Positions 1 through 11,417 of a stretch of DNA of 64,000 nucleotides are shown here, piece after piece (the stretch's first letter is position 1; the number at the start of each line of letters is the position of its first letter). The position numbers were made by a program, and so were the translations under genes. Source of the stretch: Phoenix dactylifera (taxonomy: Eukaryota > Streptophyta > Magnoliopsida > Arecales > Arecaceae); the NCBI RefSeq assembly GCF_009389715.1, contig NC_052405.1:8411194-8475193 (forward strand), in the 5' to 3' direction. The notes under the pieces were generated by a model. That model made no database searches. It was not told the DNA's origin and saw only the letters and a list, made by a program, of their open reading frames with translations.

Positions 1-172
1 TCATTTTGTCATACAAAAGTACTTTCTCAGTTTATTTACCAAACACATGTTAAAGTGCCACAGCACTTTAGAAATATAGTTACAAAACAGCAAACAGCTT
101 TTTATAAACGCTCTGCTTCAGATAGCTCTACTTCCAACAGCTCTACTACTAACAGCTCCCCCAAACAGGGCC
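1..172 (-). mobile_element. Partial PIF/Harbinger-type (Tourist-like) MITE, right end
   Basis: The first 172 bases are the reverse complement of the left part of the MITE at 1111-1877 and end in the same terminal inverted repeat (CCAAACAGGGCC), followed by TTA. The rest lies outside the window. The 3-bp TTA site and the GGCCCTGTTTGG terminus are typical of PIF/Harbinger MITEs. Subterminal AGCTGTT/AGTAGAGC motifs repeat several times. The neighbouring copia element begins five bases after its edge. Confidence 0.8.
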
Positions 173-177
173 TTAGT

Positions 178-503
178 TGTTGAGGTTGGAGGGAATGAAG
201 GTTGAGAAAGCGAGAGAGTTCAGGAGAAGAATGGGATAAAGTCTGAAAAAACAGAGTTGTATATCAAGAGATGGTATTAATCCGTTTACAATGCTCTGTT
301 TAAATAGAACAAGAGCAACTCTACTAACTAATCAAACTGAAATAACTAATTACAGTTTAACTAACTGAAAACTGTTACAACAGCTAATCAAACCGTTAAT
401 CTATAACTAATCTCCTTATCCATATTAACAGAAATAACAGAAATTTGTTTGTTCCAGATCAGTTACTGTTTGTGCCAAAGTGCTTCAGCTTACTGTTTTG
501 ACA
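178..503 (-). repeat. 3' LTR of the minus-strand copia element
   Basis: TGTTGAGG...TTTTGACA (end degenerate against AACA in the partner). Compared with 5352-5653 it has about 14 substitutions and an extra stretch of about 24 bases near 445-470, where an AACAGAAA motif is repeated, so a small duplication or a deletion in the partner explains the length difference. Confidence 0.93.
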
Positions 504-512
504 CTCCCCCTC
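504..512 (-). other. Polypurine tract of the minus-strand copia
   Basis: On the minus strand this reads GAGGGGGAG and abuts the 3' LTR, the expected place for plus-strand DNA priming. Confidence 0.85.
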
Positions 513-1110
513 AAGATGGAGTGTGTATATTATGCACACTCATCTTGGATCGTAATGAATGAAACAAAGGACCACTAACTGCTTTAGTGAAAATGTCAGC
601 CGGTTGATTATGAGAAGATATATGTAAAGTATATAGAATTCCTTCTTAAATTTTGTCTCTGACAAGATGGCAATCCAACTCTATGTGCTTTGTTCTTTCA
701 TGAAAAACTGGGTTGGCAGCAATATGTAAAGCGACCTGATTATCACAAAACAAGATTGCTAGCCTATCATATTTTACTTTCAGATCTGCAAGCAAGTATA
801 ACAACCATTTAATTTCATAAGTAGCTGAGGGCATTGCTCTATATTCTACTTCAGCCGATAACCTTGATACTGTGTTTTGTTTCTTGAATTTCCAAGACAC
901 CAATGCATTCCCCAAAAATGCACAATACCCTGTTATTGACCTCCTTGTATCTGGACAACTTGCCCAATCTGAATCTGAGAATACTTTTAGATGAAGATCA
1001 TTGAATGCTGGAAAGAAAATCCCTTGTGCTGGCGTGCCTGTAATATATCTAAGAGTTATGTGAGCTGCATCCCAAGTGAGGCTGCCTTGGTTGATCCAAA
1101 AACTGACTTA

Positions 1111-1877
1111 GGCCCTGTTTGGGAGAGCTGTTGGCAGTAGAGATATTAGAAGTAGAGCTGTTGGAAGTAGAACTGTCTGAAGTAGAGCTGTTATAAAAAG
1201 CTGTTTGCTGTTTGGTAACTACATTCGTAAAGTGCTGTGGTAGTTTGTTTTGTGTTTGGTAAATAAACTGAGAAAGTACTTTTGTATGACAAAATTACCA
1301 TAAAGGACATTGCATAGTATTATACAACAGAACATAATAAAATATAACATAAATTAATACATAAATATATGATATAGTATAATATTATTGTAATATAAAA
1401 TAATATTATGTTAATATAGCATAATAGTAATATAATTATTAGAGTAAATTAATATTTGGTAATATAACATAATATTAAAATATTTAACATAACATATTAA
1501 TGTATTATGATATAATGTAATATATATTATATTTATAGTATAATACAATAATAAAAGTATAAAATATTATAATTATTAGTATAAATTAATTTTTCATAAT
1601 ATAACATAATATTAAATTATTTAAAAGGGACAAACTATGTAATTATGTTATTTTAATATGGGCATTTTTGTCAAAAATACAGCTTTCCGAAAAAGCTGAA
1701 ACAGCTTCCTCCCAAAAGCTCCAAATTGGAGCTTCCTCTCAAAAGCAGTTTTCAGCTTTCCGCAAAAGCTGAAACAGCTTTTTGAAAAATTTACCAAACA
1801 TAGTTTTTCATCTAAAAGTACTTTTGAAGGGCCAGAAAGTGCTTTCTGACCCTCCAAAAGCTCCCCCAAACAGGGCC
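1111..1877. mobile_element. PIF/Harbinger-type (Tourist-like) MITE inside copia
   Basis: 767 bp starting GGCCCTGTTTGGGAG and ending CTCCCCCAAACAGGGCC, flanked by TTA (1108-1110 and 1878-1880). No transposase is encoded; the middle is very AT-rich (about 1310-1640). It interrupts the reverse-transcriptase/RNase H part of the minus-strand copia, so it inserted after that element. Its first 200 bases match the MITE fragment at 1-172 in opposite orientation. Confidence 0.88.
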
Positions 1878-4800
1878 TTAATACTTGAACAGCAAATGAC
1901 AAGTTAGGTCTAGTGATAGTGAGATAAAGTAATCTCCCAACTAATCTCTAACAGTTCTCCAGAAAATCTGTCAAGCTTCATGTTTTGCTCCATTGGGGTT
2001 TTAGCTACTCTTGCACCAATGAAACCAACATCCTCAAGTATTTGTAATGCAAATTTTCTTTGGCAGACTGATATACCTTTTGTAGACCTGGCTACTTCTA
2101 AGCCCGGAAAAAATTTCAAAGCCCCTAAATCTTTAATTTTGAATTGATGATCAAGTGCAGACTTAAAAGCTATTGCAAGTGCCAATTTCGAGCTGCAGTT
2201 ACTGCCAACAAAGTTCTAACTAAAGTAAGTTTAGCTACTGGAGAGAAGGTGTCAAAGTAATCAAACCCTTCCTTTTGAATGTAACCTTTAGCAACTAAAC
2301 GAGCCTTCAATCTTTCTAGAGTACCATCTGATTTAGGTTTTTTCTTGTAAACCCATTTGCAGTCTATGAGATGTTTCCCGGGTGGTAAAGTGGTGAGAGT
2401 CCATGTGTTGTTCTCCTCCAAGGCTTGAATTTTCTTAGCCATAGCCTCACACCATTCAGGCTTCTTAGCAGCTTGTTCGAAAGAGGTAGGTTCCTCAATA
2501 TTGGAGAGACTAAGTGTATATGCACAATGAGAAAGAGAAAGTTTGTTATAGCCAAGAAATTGATAAATATCATGAGGGTTACCTGTGCTGCCGGAAATGA
2601 TTGGCTTGTAAGACGAGGTGGCTAGTTGACAATGATATTGTTGGAGGTAAGAAAGTTTCTTTCGGATCCTAGTTGACCTTCTAGGAGGAGGAATGGGTGA
2701 AACAAGGGGTTGTTCTGTATGGATAATGTTAGGATGGGAACTGTTCTGTATGATAGAATTAATAGGAGAAGAAGAATGTTTGATAGAGGGAGGAACTATC
2801 TCAAGAATGGGATTTGGAAAAACAAGAAGGTCAGTGTTATCAAAATGAACAAATTTGAAAGGATACACAGTTTCATGAAAAACAACATTACGACTAACGA
2901 ACACAGAATTATTCTCAAGATCAAAGACTTTATACCCTTTAATGGCATAAGGGTAGCCGATAAAGATGCACTTGTGGGCTCTTGAATGAAATTTAGATCT
3001 GGCTCGGTTTAATGAAGAGGCAAAGCACAAACAACCGAAAGTTCTAATATGGTTATAATCTGGTTTTTGTGAGAATAGAAGCTCAAAAGGTGTTTTGCCT
3101 TTGAGTAAAGGGTTTGGAAGTCTATTTATGAGACAGGTAGCTGTAAGGATGCATTCTCCCCAAAATTTGAGAGGTAAACTTGCTTGAAATCTAAGGGCTC
3201 TAGCAATATTTAGTTGGTGTTGATGTTTTCTTTCTACAACTCCATTTTGTTGTGGAGTTTCAACATATGTCCTTTGATGGATTACTCCCTTTGAAAGAAA
3301 AAAATTTTTAAGGTTAAATTCTGAACCATCATCAGACCTAACACTCTTGATTTTGAGGTTGAATTGGGTTTCAATGAGGGCAAAGAAGGACATAATAGTG
3401 GACTATGTTTGTGCTTTGGGTTGCAGCAAATAAACCCAAGTAGATCTACTATAGTCATCAACTATAGTTATGAAGTACTTAGAACCATCAAGTGTTGGAA
3501 TATTAAAGGGTCCCCACAAATCACAATGTACCAAATCAAATGGAGACACAGATTTTATTGTGCTGGAATTGAAAGGTAGTCTATGCTGTTTTACAAGAGG
3601 ACAAACATCACATTAATTTATATGGCGTACATCTATTTCAGGTATGTCATTTTGCAGAAAATGTAATCTAGTAGATGAAGGATGACCTAATCTATAATGC
3701 CAAATGTCTGAAACTGTATTGAAAACACTGTTTACTAGATGTTTAGAAGAGCTATTTGGACTATTCAATAAGTAAAACAGACCACCTCTTTCTTTAGTAA
3801 GTCCAATCATTGTCCATGAGCATAGGTCCTAGATGAAGCAATAACCAAATGAGAAGATTAGACAGCAATTCAGATGCTTGAGTAAGGAGCTGACAGAAAT
3901 GAGGTTGAAAGAAAAGGATGGTACACAAAGAACATTATGGAGAGTGATATTTTCAGATAGTTTAACACTCCCTATATGAGTAATAGCTGCTGAGGTTCCA
4001 TTGGGAAGCTTAACAAGCCTTGAAACAGTGGTTGTGATATTGCTAAGGAAGGAAGCAGAGCAAACCATATGATCTGTGGCCCCTGTGTCTAATACTCAAG
4101 TGGATGTGCTATAGTTGAAATTGAAAGAAGCATTACAGGCCATAGAAGTCATACCTGTTAGATTTACTAGGGGCTGATCTTGGGAGCTTGAGGCACTACC
4201 CGATTGAAAAATAGGGACTGCTCATTGCCATTGGACCGGTGAAAAATAAGGGACTGATGAACATTTCCAGCAGCCGAATCAGCTTGTGGTTGAACTAGAG
4301 CAAGGAGCTGCTGATACTGATCTCGAGTGAAGGGAAATTGTGGAGGCTGTGGCACATCAGAACCTCCCTTAACAAAGGTTGCAGCAGTTTGCACTTGATT
4401 TGCTGAACTTGGAGGGAATTTTCTTGCCTTTGGCTTGTAACCGGGTGGGTAACCATGAATCTTATAACATCTGTCAACCGTGTGTCCTAAAACACCACAG
4501 TGACTGCAAAGAGGTCTTTCCTTCTTATTGAAATTGCAAGATCTATTAAAAACTCTTGCAGATCCATTGTTTGAATGCATAGAAGGATTAAAAGATTTGC
4601 CGAGCAAAGCAATAGAATCTGAATTCTGTGTAATTGCAGCGGAGACTTCTCTCTGTTTCTCCTCTTGTAGTATAAATGAAAATACTTTGTTAATTGATGG
4701 AAGTGAATCAATTAACAGTATTTGTCCTCTAATATGAGAGAACGATTCATTCAGCCCCATGAGGAACTGAATTACATACTCTTAATGTTGATAATGTGCA

Positions 4801-5339
4801 AGATTATTTGTGGCTCCACACGAATAAGTGGGCAGTGATCTATAGCTTCCTAATTCATCCCATAGTGATTTAAGTTTTGAAATAGGAACTGACCGAAGCA
4901 TTGTCTTGATTCAGAGATGAAATGGCTTTCTTCAGCTGGAAGATACGAGGGCCATTTGTTTGAGAGAACTTTTCTTTGAGATCGAGCCAAACACCATGCG
5001 CACTGTCAATGTAAAGCACGCTTGCTCCAATTTCTTTGGAAACAGAGTTCAAGATCCATGAACTCACCATGTGGTTGCATCTCTTCCAGGTAGAGTGAGG
5101 AGGGTCTTCTGGGCTCGGCATACTCACAGATCCATCTATGAAGCAGATCTTGTTCTTGGCACTGAGTGCCATCTCCATGGATTTGCTCCAAGAGGCATAG
5201 TTGTCACCACTTAATGCTTGGAAAACAAGCATAGCACCAGGACTATCTCCATGATGAAGATAGTATGGATTCTCTATAGTTTCCTCTCCAGAATTGAATG
5301 GTGGAACAATATTCGAACCATGAGCAGCATCGGAAGCTA

Positions 5340-5351
5340 GCTCTAATACCA
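5340..5351 (-). other. Primer binding site, initiator tRNA-Met
   Basis: TGGTATTAGAGC on the minus strand directly follows the 5' LTR; it differs by one base from the usual TGGTATCAGAGC. The gag start codon overlaps the LTR boundary at 5350-5352. Confidence 0.88.
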
Positions 5352-5653
5352 TGTTGAAGTTGGAAGGAATGAAGGTTGAGAAAGGGAGAGAGTTCAGGAG
5401 AAGAATGGGATAAAGTCTGGAAAAATAGAGTTGTATATCAAGAGATGGTATTGATCCGTTTACAATGCTCTATTTAAATTGAACAAGAGCAACTCTACTA
5501 ACTGATCAAACTGAAATAACTAATTACAGTTTAACTAACTGAAAACTGTTACAAAAGCTAATCAAACTGTTAATCTATAACTAATCTCCTTATCCATATT
5601 AACAGAAATTTGTTACTGTTTGTACCAAAGTGCTTCAGCTTGCTGTTTTAACA
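5352..5653 (-). repeat. 5' LTR of the minus-strand copia element
   Basis: 302 bp, TGTTGAAG...TTTTAACA, followed by the TSD TTAGT. Partner of 178-503. Confidence 0.93.
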
Positions 5654-6411
5654 TTAGTTGCCACAAAATTATGATCCATGAAACCATCCTGTGGGTATTA
5701 AAGGATGGTAAGTCATTAAGCACCCTAATCACGTATTAGCAGATTCATATTCACATGCACAGAGAGATTTATCATGTCTATCCAATGGTGTAAAGCAAAG
5801 TTCGTCGGAATGGAAGTTATTAGAAACTTGGCTAAATGCATTGCTTTTCCCTAATTCATGTCTTATCATGTCTTTCCATGAATTGGACCATCCTAGAGTT
5901 ATCAGCTCGATTTGATTTTTCAACATCTTGGATATGCACCCTGGCATTTCACATGTGATGTTGATCGAGGCAACTCCATCCTAATTTGGCTTAGGTTTAT
6001 TTTACTAAACGAAAATAATTCGATCCTTAAGCATCTTATTTGTGCCTTTTCTTTGTGGATTTGGTTGATTCTACGTGATGAAGATAATTTAGACTTGTAA
6101 CATAAAAATATCTGTCTGCTTGGTTCACGATCTGATCTCTAGAGGAGGAGAATATTGAGGAATTTGAGCCATCAACTTGGTCAATTAGACTGAAGAATCG
6201 GGTGCAAGTGACATTTCCAATTCGATGACGTTTGGATGGATTCAAGTTCAAAAGACATTTCCAATTCGACGACAATTCAAAGGACTCAATTGATTGACCA
6301 TGATATTTCCAACTTCAATCTTCTGCTGGTTGCAACTATTTCCTTGAAGCATATAACAAGAGAATATGGATTCAAATTCAAAAGATATTTCCGACTTTAA
6401 TCTTCTGCTGG
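5654..6411. repeat. Dispersed duplicate, copy 1 (partner at 32217-33000)
   Basis: From TTAGTTGCCACAAAATTA onward this follows 32.2 kb closely for about 750 bases (by eye around 95 percent). It contains a tandemly repeated motif (GACATTTCCAA...ACTCAATTGATT). Relative to copy 2 it lacks about 44 bp between two GATATTTCC motifs and has an extra stretch of about 29 bp near 6065-6095. I see no coding frame or terminal repeats, so its class is unknown. Confidence 0.85.
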
Positions 6412-8370
6412 TGGCATTCCGACTATAATTCTGTTAAAATTAAAATTAAAAAAAACTTATATGGGATTGGAATTCTTATAGTTAGATAATATTTCATGCT
6501 CCAAATCTGGAACATAGTATGGCCATGCTACCTCGGGGGACCGTCCACAGTAACACAAAACCAACTATAGCGACATGTATAAAACCCCATCTCATAAAAA
6601 TATAACAAAAATGACCAAATTTCCCATCATTTAAATATACAAACAAATTTTTGATATCCAGCTTCTAAATCCTAGAATCTCAAAATTCATAATTCATCAA
6701 CTACAATTCCATATCATCATGACAAACCAATCAATGAAAAAAATCTGCTACAAAGTCTTCAAAATTGCTAGCACGAATCTCCAAGATCGGATCACTTCTT
6801 GCTCTTAGTGATCCTACTCGTTTGAAAAGATAAAAAAAAAAATGAACTAAACAACTCAGTAAGTAAACCTCACACTACCTTACAAGCTTAAAGTATAAGT
6901 TTTATATGACTCAATAAATTATTTAGAGATAATAAAGTTCATTCGAACATAGAATATTTCATAGTAATGGCATAATAAAACAAGTAAATAAACCAATCAT
7001 ACTTGAATATATGCATAAGCCACGCAAATTTCATAAAAATGGTTCTAAGTTTAAAATATAATTATAGTCATAAAATATTTGTCATTTAGGCATGTTATAG
7101 GTCAAAATACTGCTCACAAATGTTAATACCAAGGTCACCTTATACCCGTATAGGATCATAATCGATAAAGTATCATGATTCATAGTTCTTGTGCCAACCT
7201 TGTACCCTCTGGTGGAGTCGTAATTCATGTACCAATTTTATACTCACTAGCGAGCTATATGGAGCAAGCTCCCAATATAAATCTACCCCATTTTTAGGGG
7301 GTTATACATAATTATCTAAGAGCCTCTAAAAAATTTATATTTTATTTAAAAATATACATAAATAAATAGGTTACAAATATTAAATAATAATATAGAGTCT
7401 ATAGTTCATAAACAAACTATTTTCAATAAAGCAAATCATGGAACAATTCTTTTCACAATAAAGCACAATTTTTATAATACATATGCTCAATCCTGCATCT
7501 AAGAAAAAAAATAAAATCATTAATGTCAAACATCATATTTGTTATAAAGTCACAAGCAATTAAAAAACCAGTGATTCAAAACTTAATAAGAAGGCTAAAG
7601 ATTATTTACAAGTTCAAAATTTAGTAAGAAGTGTCAAAATTACTTACAAATTCAAAATTAATAAAGAATATAAGGATTATTTACTTTCTTACCTTGGAAC
7701 ATCAAAATTTAACTAAGCGAATCAACGAAACTTATTCAAAGCCATTCAAAGTCCAATCACTTAGTATTCAATAATTTTAATGGTGGTAAAATTTCAAGAG
7801 AGAGACAAAGGGCATGATTGGTCAGGCGACAGTGTCCGATGGTGCCAAATAGGTTAGATTTAAGTGACTCTACCGGTAGATTATGAAGTAGGAACTCTAT
7901 GAGGAAAAAGATTGTACAACATGAATCGTCAATAATCGATTTTCAGAATGCTTAATAAAGATCAAGGTGGAGGAAGGACAGGGCCAAATAGATAACAGTG
8001 TCCAGCAATCCAACTGACCGAATCACAAAATAATAGATAGGCTAAAGTATAGATGGCTCAATAGAATTGATGATGATGAAGTCTAGTGGTTTCCGGCAAA
8101 GGCTACAGTCTGGCCAATATGCTTAAGGCAGTTTAGAATTCCATCATCGAGGGTCATCCAGAGGTCCACAAAAGAGGATGGGACCCTCCACTAAGGGAGG
8201 TGATATTTGGCTTAAATTCCGATAATTTCTCAACGGAATCCAGCCGAGGATGGTTTCACAGAGAAGGGGGAAGACGAGGAAAGGACATAGAAAAGGTGGA
8301 AATGCATCGTTACCTCATCTTCTGTGAGGTTGGGTCGGTGGGGTTCGCTAGATATCATTGTAATTGATTG
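6412..8370 (-). other. AT-rich non-coding DNA, possibly a decayed gypsy-type LTR
   Basis: No reading frame of note. Read on the minus strand, several blocks echo plant gypsy LTRs: a variable direct-repeat zone (about 7120-7310, with repeated 'gtaccctctggtggagtcg'-like phrases), a 'ttacttactgagttg' block near 6855 and GGTCCCCCGAGGTAGC near 6525. I could not find paired termini, a TSD or a partner LTR, so the call is weak. Confidence 0.3.
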
Positions 8371-8997
8371 ATTTTTAATATGCCAACACTGCTTTTCTGA
8401 GAGCAACATTAAAAAAAAAAATGTCGTTGCTCTTTTCTTTTTAACCTTTCCCTTGATTTTATCTGGTAAGCAGCATGACTCATCAGCTAAACCTTGATGT
8501 CACCGGAGTTTACCATTGCTAACAATTGGATCCCATGTATAAGATTTCTTATAAAAAATTGGCATAGAAAAAATTACAACAGAACTAACCCTTCTTACGT
8601 TTATTTTATTTTACCATATGTGAATGATTGAAGCCATCGGATTGGCCGAATGAGATTTTGTGTGACATATCAAAATTTAAGATGATAACTGACCTAATTT
8701 TTGACAGTCTTCCCTAAGATTCTTTTAAGAGGGGATGTTGGGTTTTAAGCTGACTCCCTAAACCACGTCCTCTGCGTCCACCCTCCCCCTCTTGCCACCC
8801 GGCGTTCTTCATCCCTGGCATCGCCATGAGAAGCCATTAACAAGAAAGATTTTCCAATTCCATGATTTCATGGATCATATAATCCTTTTCGCTCCAAGTT
8901 AAACAAAACTGTAGTCAATAAACTCTGCTTCAGTACAATCTTGCACCATTTCTTTCAAAGAAGATAATTCTTCTCAAGAAACATCTAATAAACAAGT
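8371..8997. other. Non-coding; 3' flank of the small gene at 26.2 kb
   Basis: No supportable gene. It includes a short CT-rich, C-rich patch (8760-8830). Because the element at 9003-26125 is an insertion, this DNA was originally contiguous with 26131 onward and formed the downstream flank of the minus-strand gene at 26244-26489. Confidence 0.6.
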
Positions 8998-9002
8998 GAT
9001 TC

Positions 9003-11402
9003 TGTAATACCCCTAAAAAAAAAAAAAAAAAAAAAAAGATGGACGGGCCGGCCCGAAAAGACCGGGCCCATCCACCCGTTTACAATCGTGCCCTAGGCAC
9101 GATCGTGGGAGAAAAAAAAAAAAAAAAAACGAGAAGAGAGGGGAGGGGGGGCGGCGGCGTTAGAGGGGGTGACTCGCCGGAGGAGACCGAGTGCCGGAGA
9201 GGCGACGGTTCCGAGATCCGGCTGACCGTGGAGGAAGCCCCAAAGCCCCTTTCCTTCGGTGAAGACCATCCACAAATCGGGAGAAGAGAGGAGTTTGATC
9301 CGAGCTCGTTTCCTTTGATTTTCTCGCCGGAAAGGGTCGCCGGAGCACTCCGTCGGACTGAGGTAAGTGTGGTGCCTCTCCTTGCACATCCTTTGCTAGA
9401 TTTTGGGTTGCGCCGGTTGGGGTTTGGGCGATGAGATCGCCGGAGAAGAGTCCGAAACAGGGAACCCCTGTTTCGGCTTTTCTCCTCCAGATTTTGCCGC
9501 CGCCGGCCGCCGGGTTGGCCGGAGCTATGGTCTTGGGGGTTGAATCGGGACTGTGGGTTGGTTGAGAGGGATTTTTAGGGTTTTAGAGGGGATGGGAAGA
9601 GGTGGACCGAGATCTCCTTCCTCGTGATTCCACCTCCTTTCCTTCCCCTCGTTGGTTGGTCGCCGGCCGACCACTGTCGCCGGTGGTGCCGCAGTTGATG
9701 GCCATCACTGGCCGGCCGTCGTCGCCGAGGATGGGCACCTTGGTGGCTGTGCCATCCTGATCCGAGAAGAGAGGGAGGGACTGGTCCCCCTGTTTTGAGA
9801 AGGAGGAAGAGTTTTCTCTCTCCTCTCTTCTCTCTCCTAGGTTCTCTCGCTTGTTTATTAGTTCCTCTCCCTCTACTTGGATTATTTCTCTCTACAGTTT
9901 CTCTCTCTAGATTGGAGTTTTCTCTCTCTAGTTTGATAAGAGGAGACCATTGTTTGTACAGACTGCTGGATAGTCGTAGGTCAATGGAGGGTTTTGGGTT
10001 GTCAGATACTCCGGATAATTTTTAATATTGTCTTGGTTATATAGGAGAACAATCTGTTAACAAACGAAAGGACGCTGAGCAGGGTTCTGCATATCCGGAT
10101 TTATAGATGGCCATGAGGGCGGGTGATTAGTCTGTCTGAGTTAACAAAGGTAAGAATCCTTGTACGCCAATCCTACATGATATAAATATTTTGCACTATA
10201 TATATATATGTTTGATATGTTATGATCCAGGCAAAGCAAAATGGTTTTTATATTTAAATTGTATTTTGATCGTCTTTGCTTGTGATTGGTATAATGATAG
10301 ATGCATGCATGCGCATAACCTACACCTGCAAAATTTGACTGATGGATGTGGTGCTCTAAACTAACCATATGATATTGGTTGCCCCGTCACGGGCTGGAAA
10401 CGTGACTGTGGTTAGTTTATAGCCGGAAATAAACATAAAGAAAATTGATGTGTAGATGTAAACTGGATTGTATGAAAAGGAACTTTGGGTTTATCTTGTT
10501 ATTATGGCAGGCCCCGTCACAGGCTGAAAATGTGGTATTTTGGTAGGCCCCCTCACAGGCTAGAAATGTGGAACTATAATGTGCAGGCCCCGCCACAGGC
10601 TGAAAATGTGATATTTTGGTAGGCCCCCTCACAGGCTAGAAATGTGGAACTATAATGTGCAGGCTCCGCCACAGGCTGAAAATGTGATACTTTGGCAGGC
10701 CCCATCACAGGCTAGAAATGTGGAACTATAATGTGCAGGCCCCGCCACAGGCTGAAAATGTGATAATTTGGTTGCCCCACCACAGGCTGAGAAATGTGAC
10801 CAAGATTTGACCCAAAGTTGGAAAGATAATTAATCTGGATCAAGTTGAAGAAAAGACATTGAAACTATAATACAAGTTTATGAGCTATCATATGCTATAT
10901 ATTTCTTGTGTGGCTGGACTTTTATTGATGTTTGATGTACATACTTGTATCGATTATTTGAGCTTTGATAGCCGGTTTATGACTTCATAATATGTGCTTC
11001 GACTTGTCGTGGTTTTCAGATTTTTATTATTATTGTGTTGGTGTGGATGTGTAGGGATTCTTACTGGGCTGTAAAGCTCATTTCCTTTTTTTTTCTTTCA
11101 TTTTATCAGAGTTGCAGGATGCTTAGATTTGGATGGGATGGGCGCAGAGTGCAAGTATCAGAGTCATTAGCTAGTTAGTTTGTTTATCCTTCTTTGATGT
11201 CGATGAACATTTGAAGATTTTGTAATTGAACTAATTTATTTATTTGGACATGTCGGACTGCTCTATTTGAATTACTAGATTAATTGTGGATTTATTGGAA
11301 TTTTTGGTTAATCATAGGCCTTGCATGATCTTTAGGACACTGCTCTAGGGCTCATGCGGCCGGTCGCGTACCGGACCCGGGTGCTGGGTTCGGGGCGTGA
11401 CA
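9003..11402 (+). repeat. 5' LTR of the gypsy-like element
   Basis: 2400 bp, TGTAATA...GTGACA. A poly-A tract near the start is followed by a GC-rich segment (about 9040-9790) containing a consensus 5' splice site, GAG|GTAAGT, at about 9359-9367. A pyrimidine-rich block at 9810-9930 follows, then an array of dyad units at 10381-10800. Reading frames inside it also occur in the other LTR and are not genes. Confidence 0.93.
10381..10800 (+). repeat. Array of about nine dyad-symmetric units in the LTR
   Basis: Units of about 37-40 bp share AGGCCCC..CACAGGCTGAAAATGTG. Each has a 4-bp inverted pair (CACA...TGTG) around a 9-base spacer, alternating between GGCTGAAAA and GGCTAGAAA spacers. The first unit (10388-10404) has CACG...CGTG instead, a paired change. 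Copy in the right LTR at about 25102-25523. Confidence 0.85.
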
Positions 11403-11405
11403 GAG

Positions 11406-11417
11406 TGGTATCAGAGC
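11406..11417 (+). other. Primer binding site, initiator tRNA-Met
   Basis: TGGTATCAGAGC, three bases after the end of the left LTR; a perfect match to the common plant retrotransposon priming site. Confidence 0.92.

Larger units (their letters stand above)
646..5352 (-). pseudogene. Broken copia gag-pol
   Basis: Read on the minus strand, gag starts at 5352 and continues in a second frame (4760-4167) with a zinc knuckle (CSHCGVLGHTVDRC). Protease-like sequence lies around 4068-3829, the GAG-pre-integrase HYRLGHP motif near 3690, and integrase and N-terminal reverse transcriptase at 3393-2170 ([32 protein letters not shown]). At about 2170 the reading jumps from the RT fingers straight to FKIKDLGALKFF: the block carrying the catalytic YVDD is deleted. 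The RT tail is split by a MITE (1111-1877), and RNase H follows at 915-646 ([31 protein letters not shown]). Several stops and frame changes separate the pieces, so no functional polyprotein can be made. Confidence 0.92.
178..5653 (-). mobile_element. Old Ty1/copia LTR retrotransposon, degenerate
   Basis: A complete but decayed element on the minus strand, flanked by a perfect 5-bp target duplication TTAGT (173-177 and 5654-5658). LTRs of 326 and 302 bp start TGTTG and end AACA. Next to the right LTR is a priming site for initiator tRNA-Met, and next to the left LTR a purine tract, which sets the orientation. The LTRs differ by about 14 substitutions and one indel of about 24 bp, so the insertion is old. 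A MITE sits inside it. Short LTRs and the gag start resemble the Ale/Retrofit lineage; that assignment is tentative. Confidence 0.93.

Noticed and set aside
9039-9434. 131-codon open frame in GC-rich DNA, repeated at 13558
   Set aside because: It lies wholly inside the LTR of the gypsy-like element, is present in both LTRs, and has no family resemblance.
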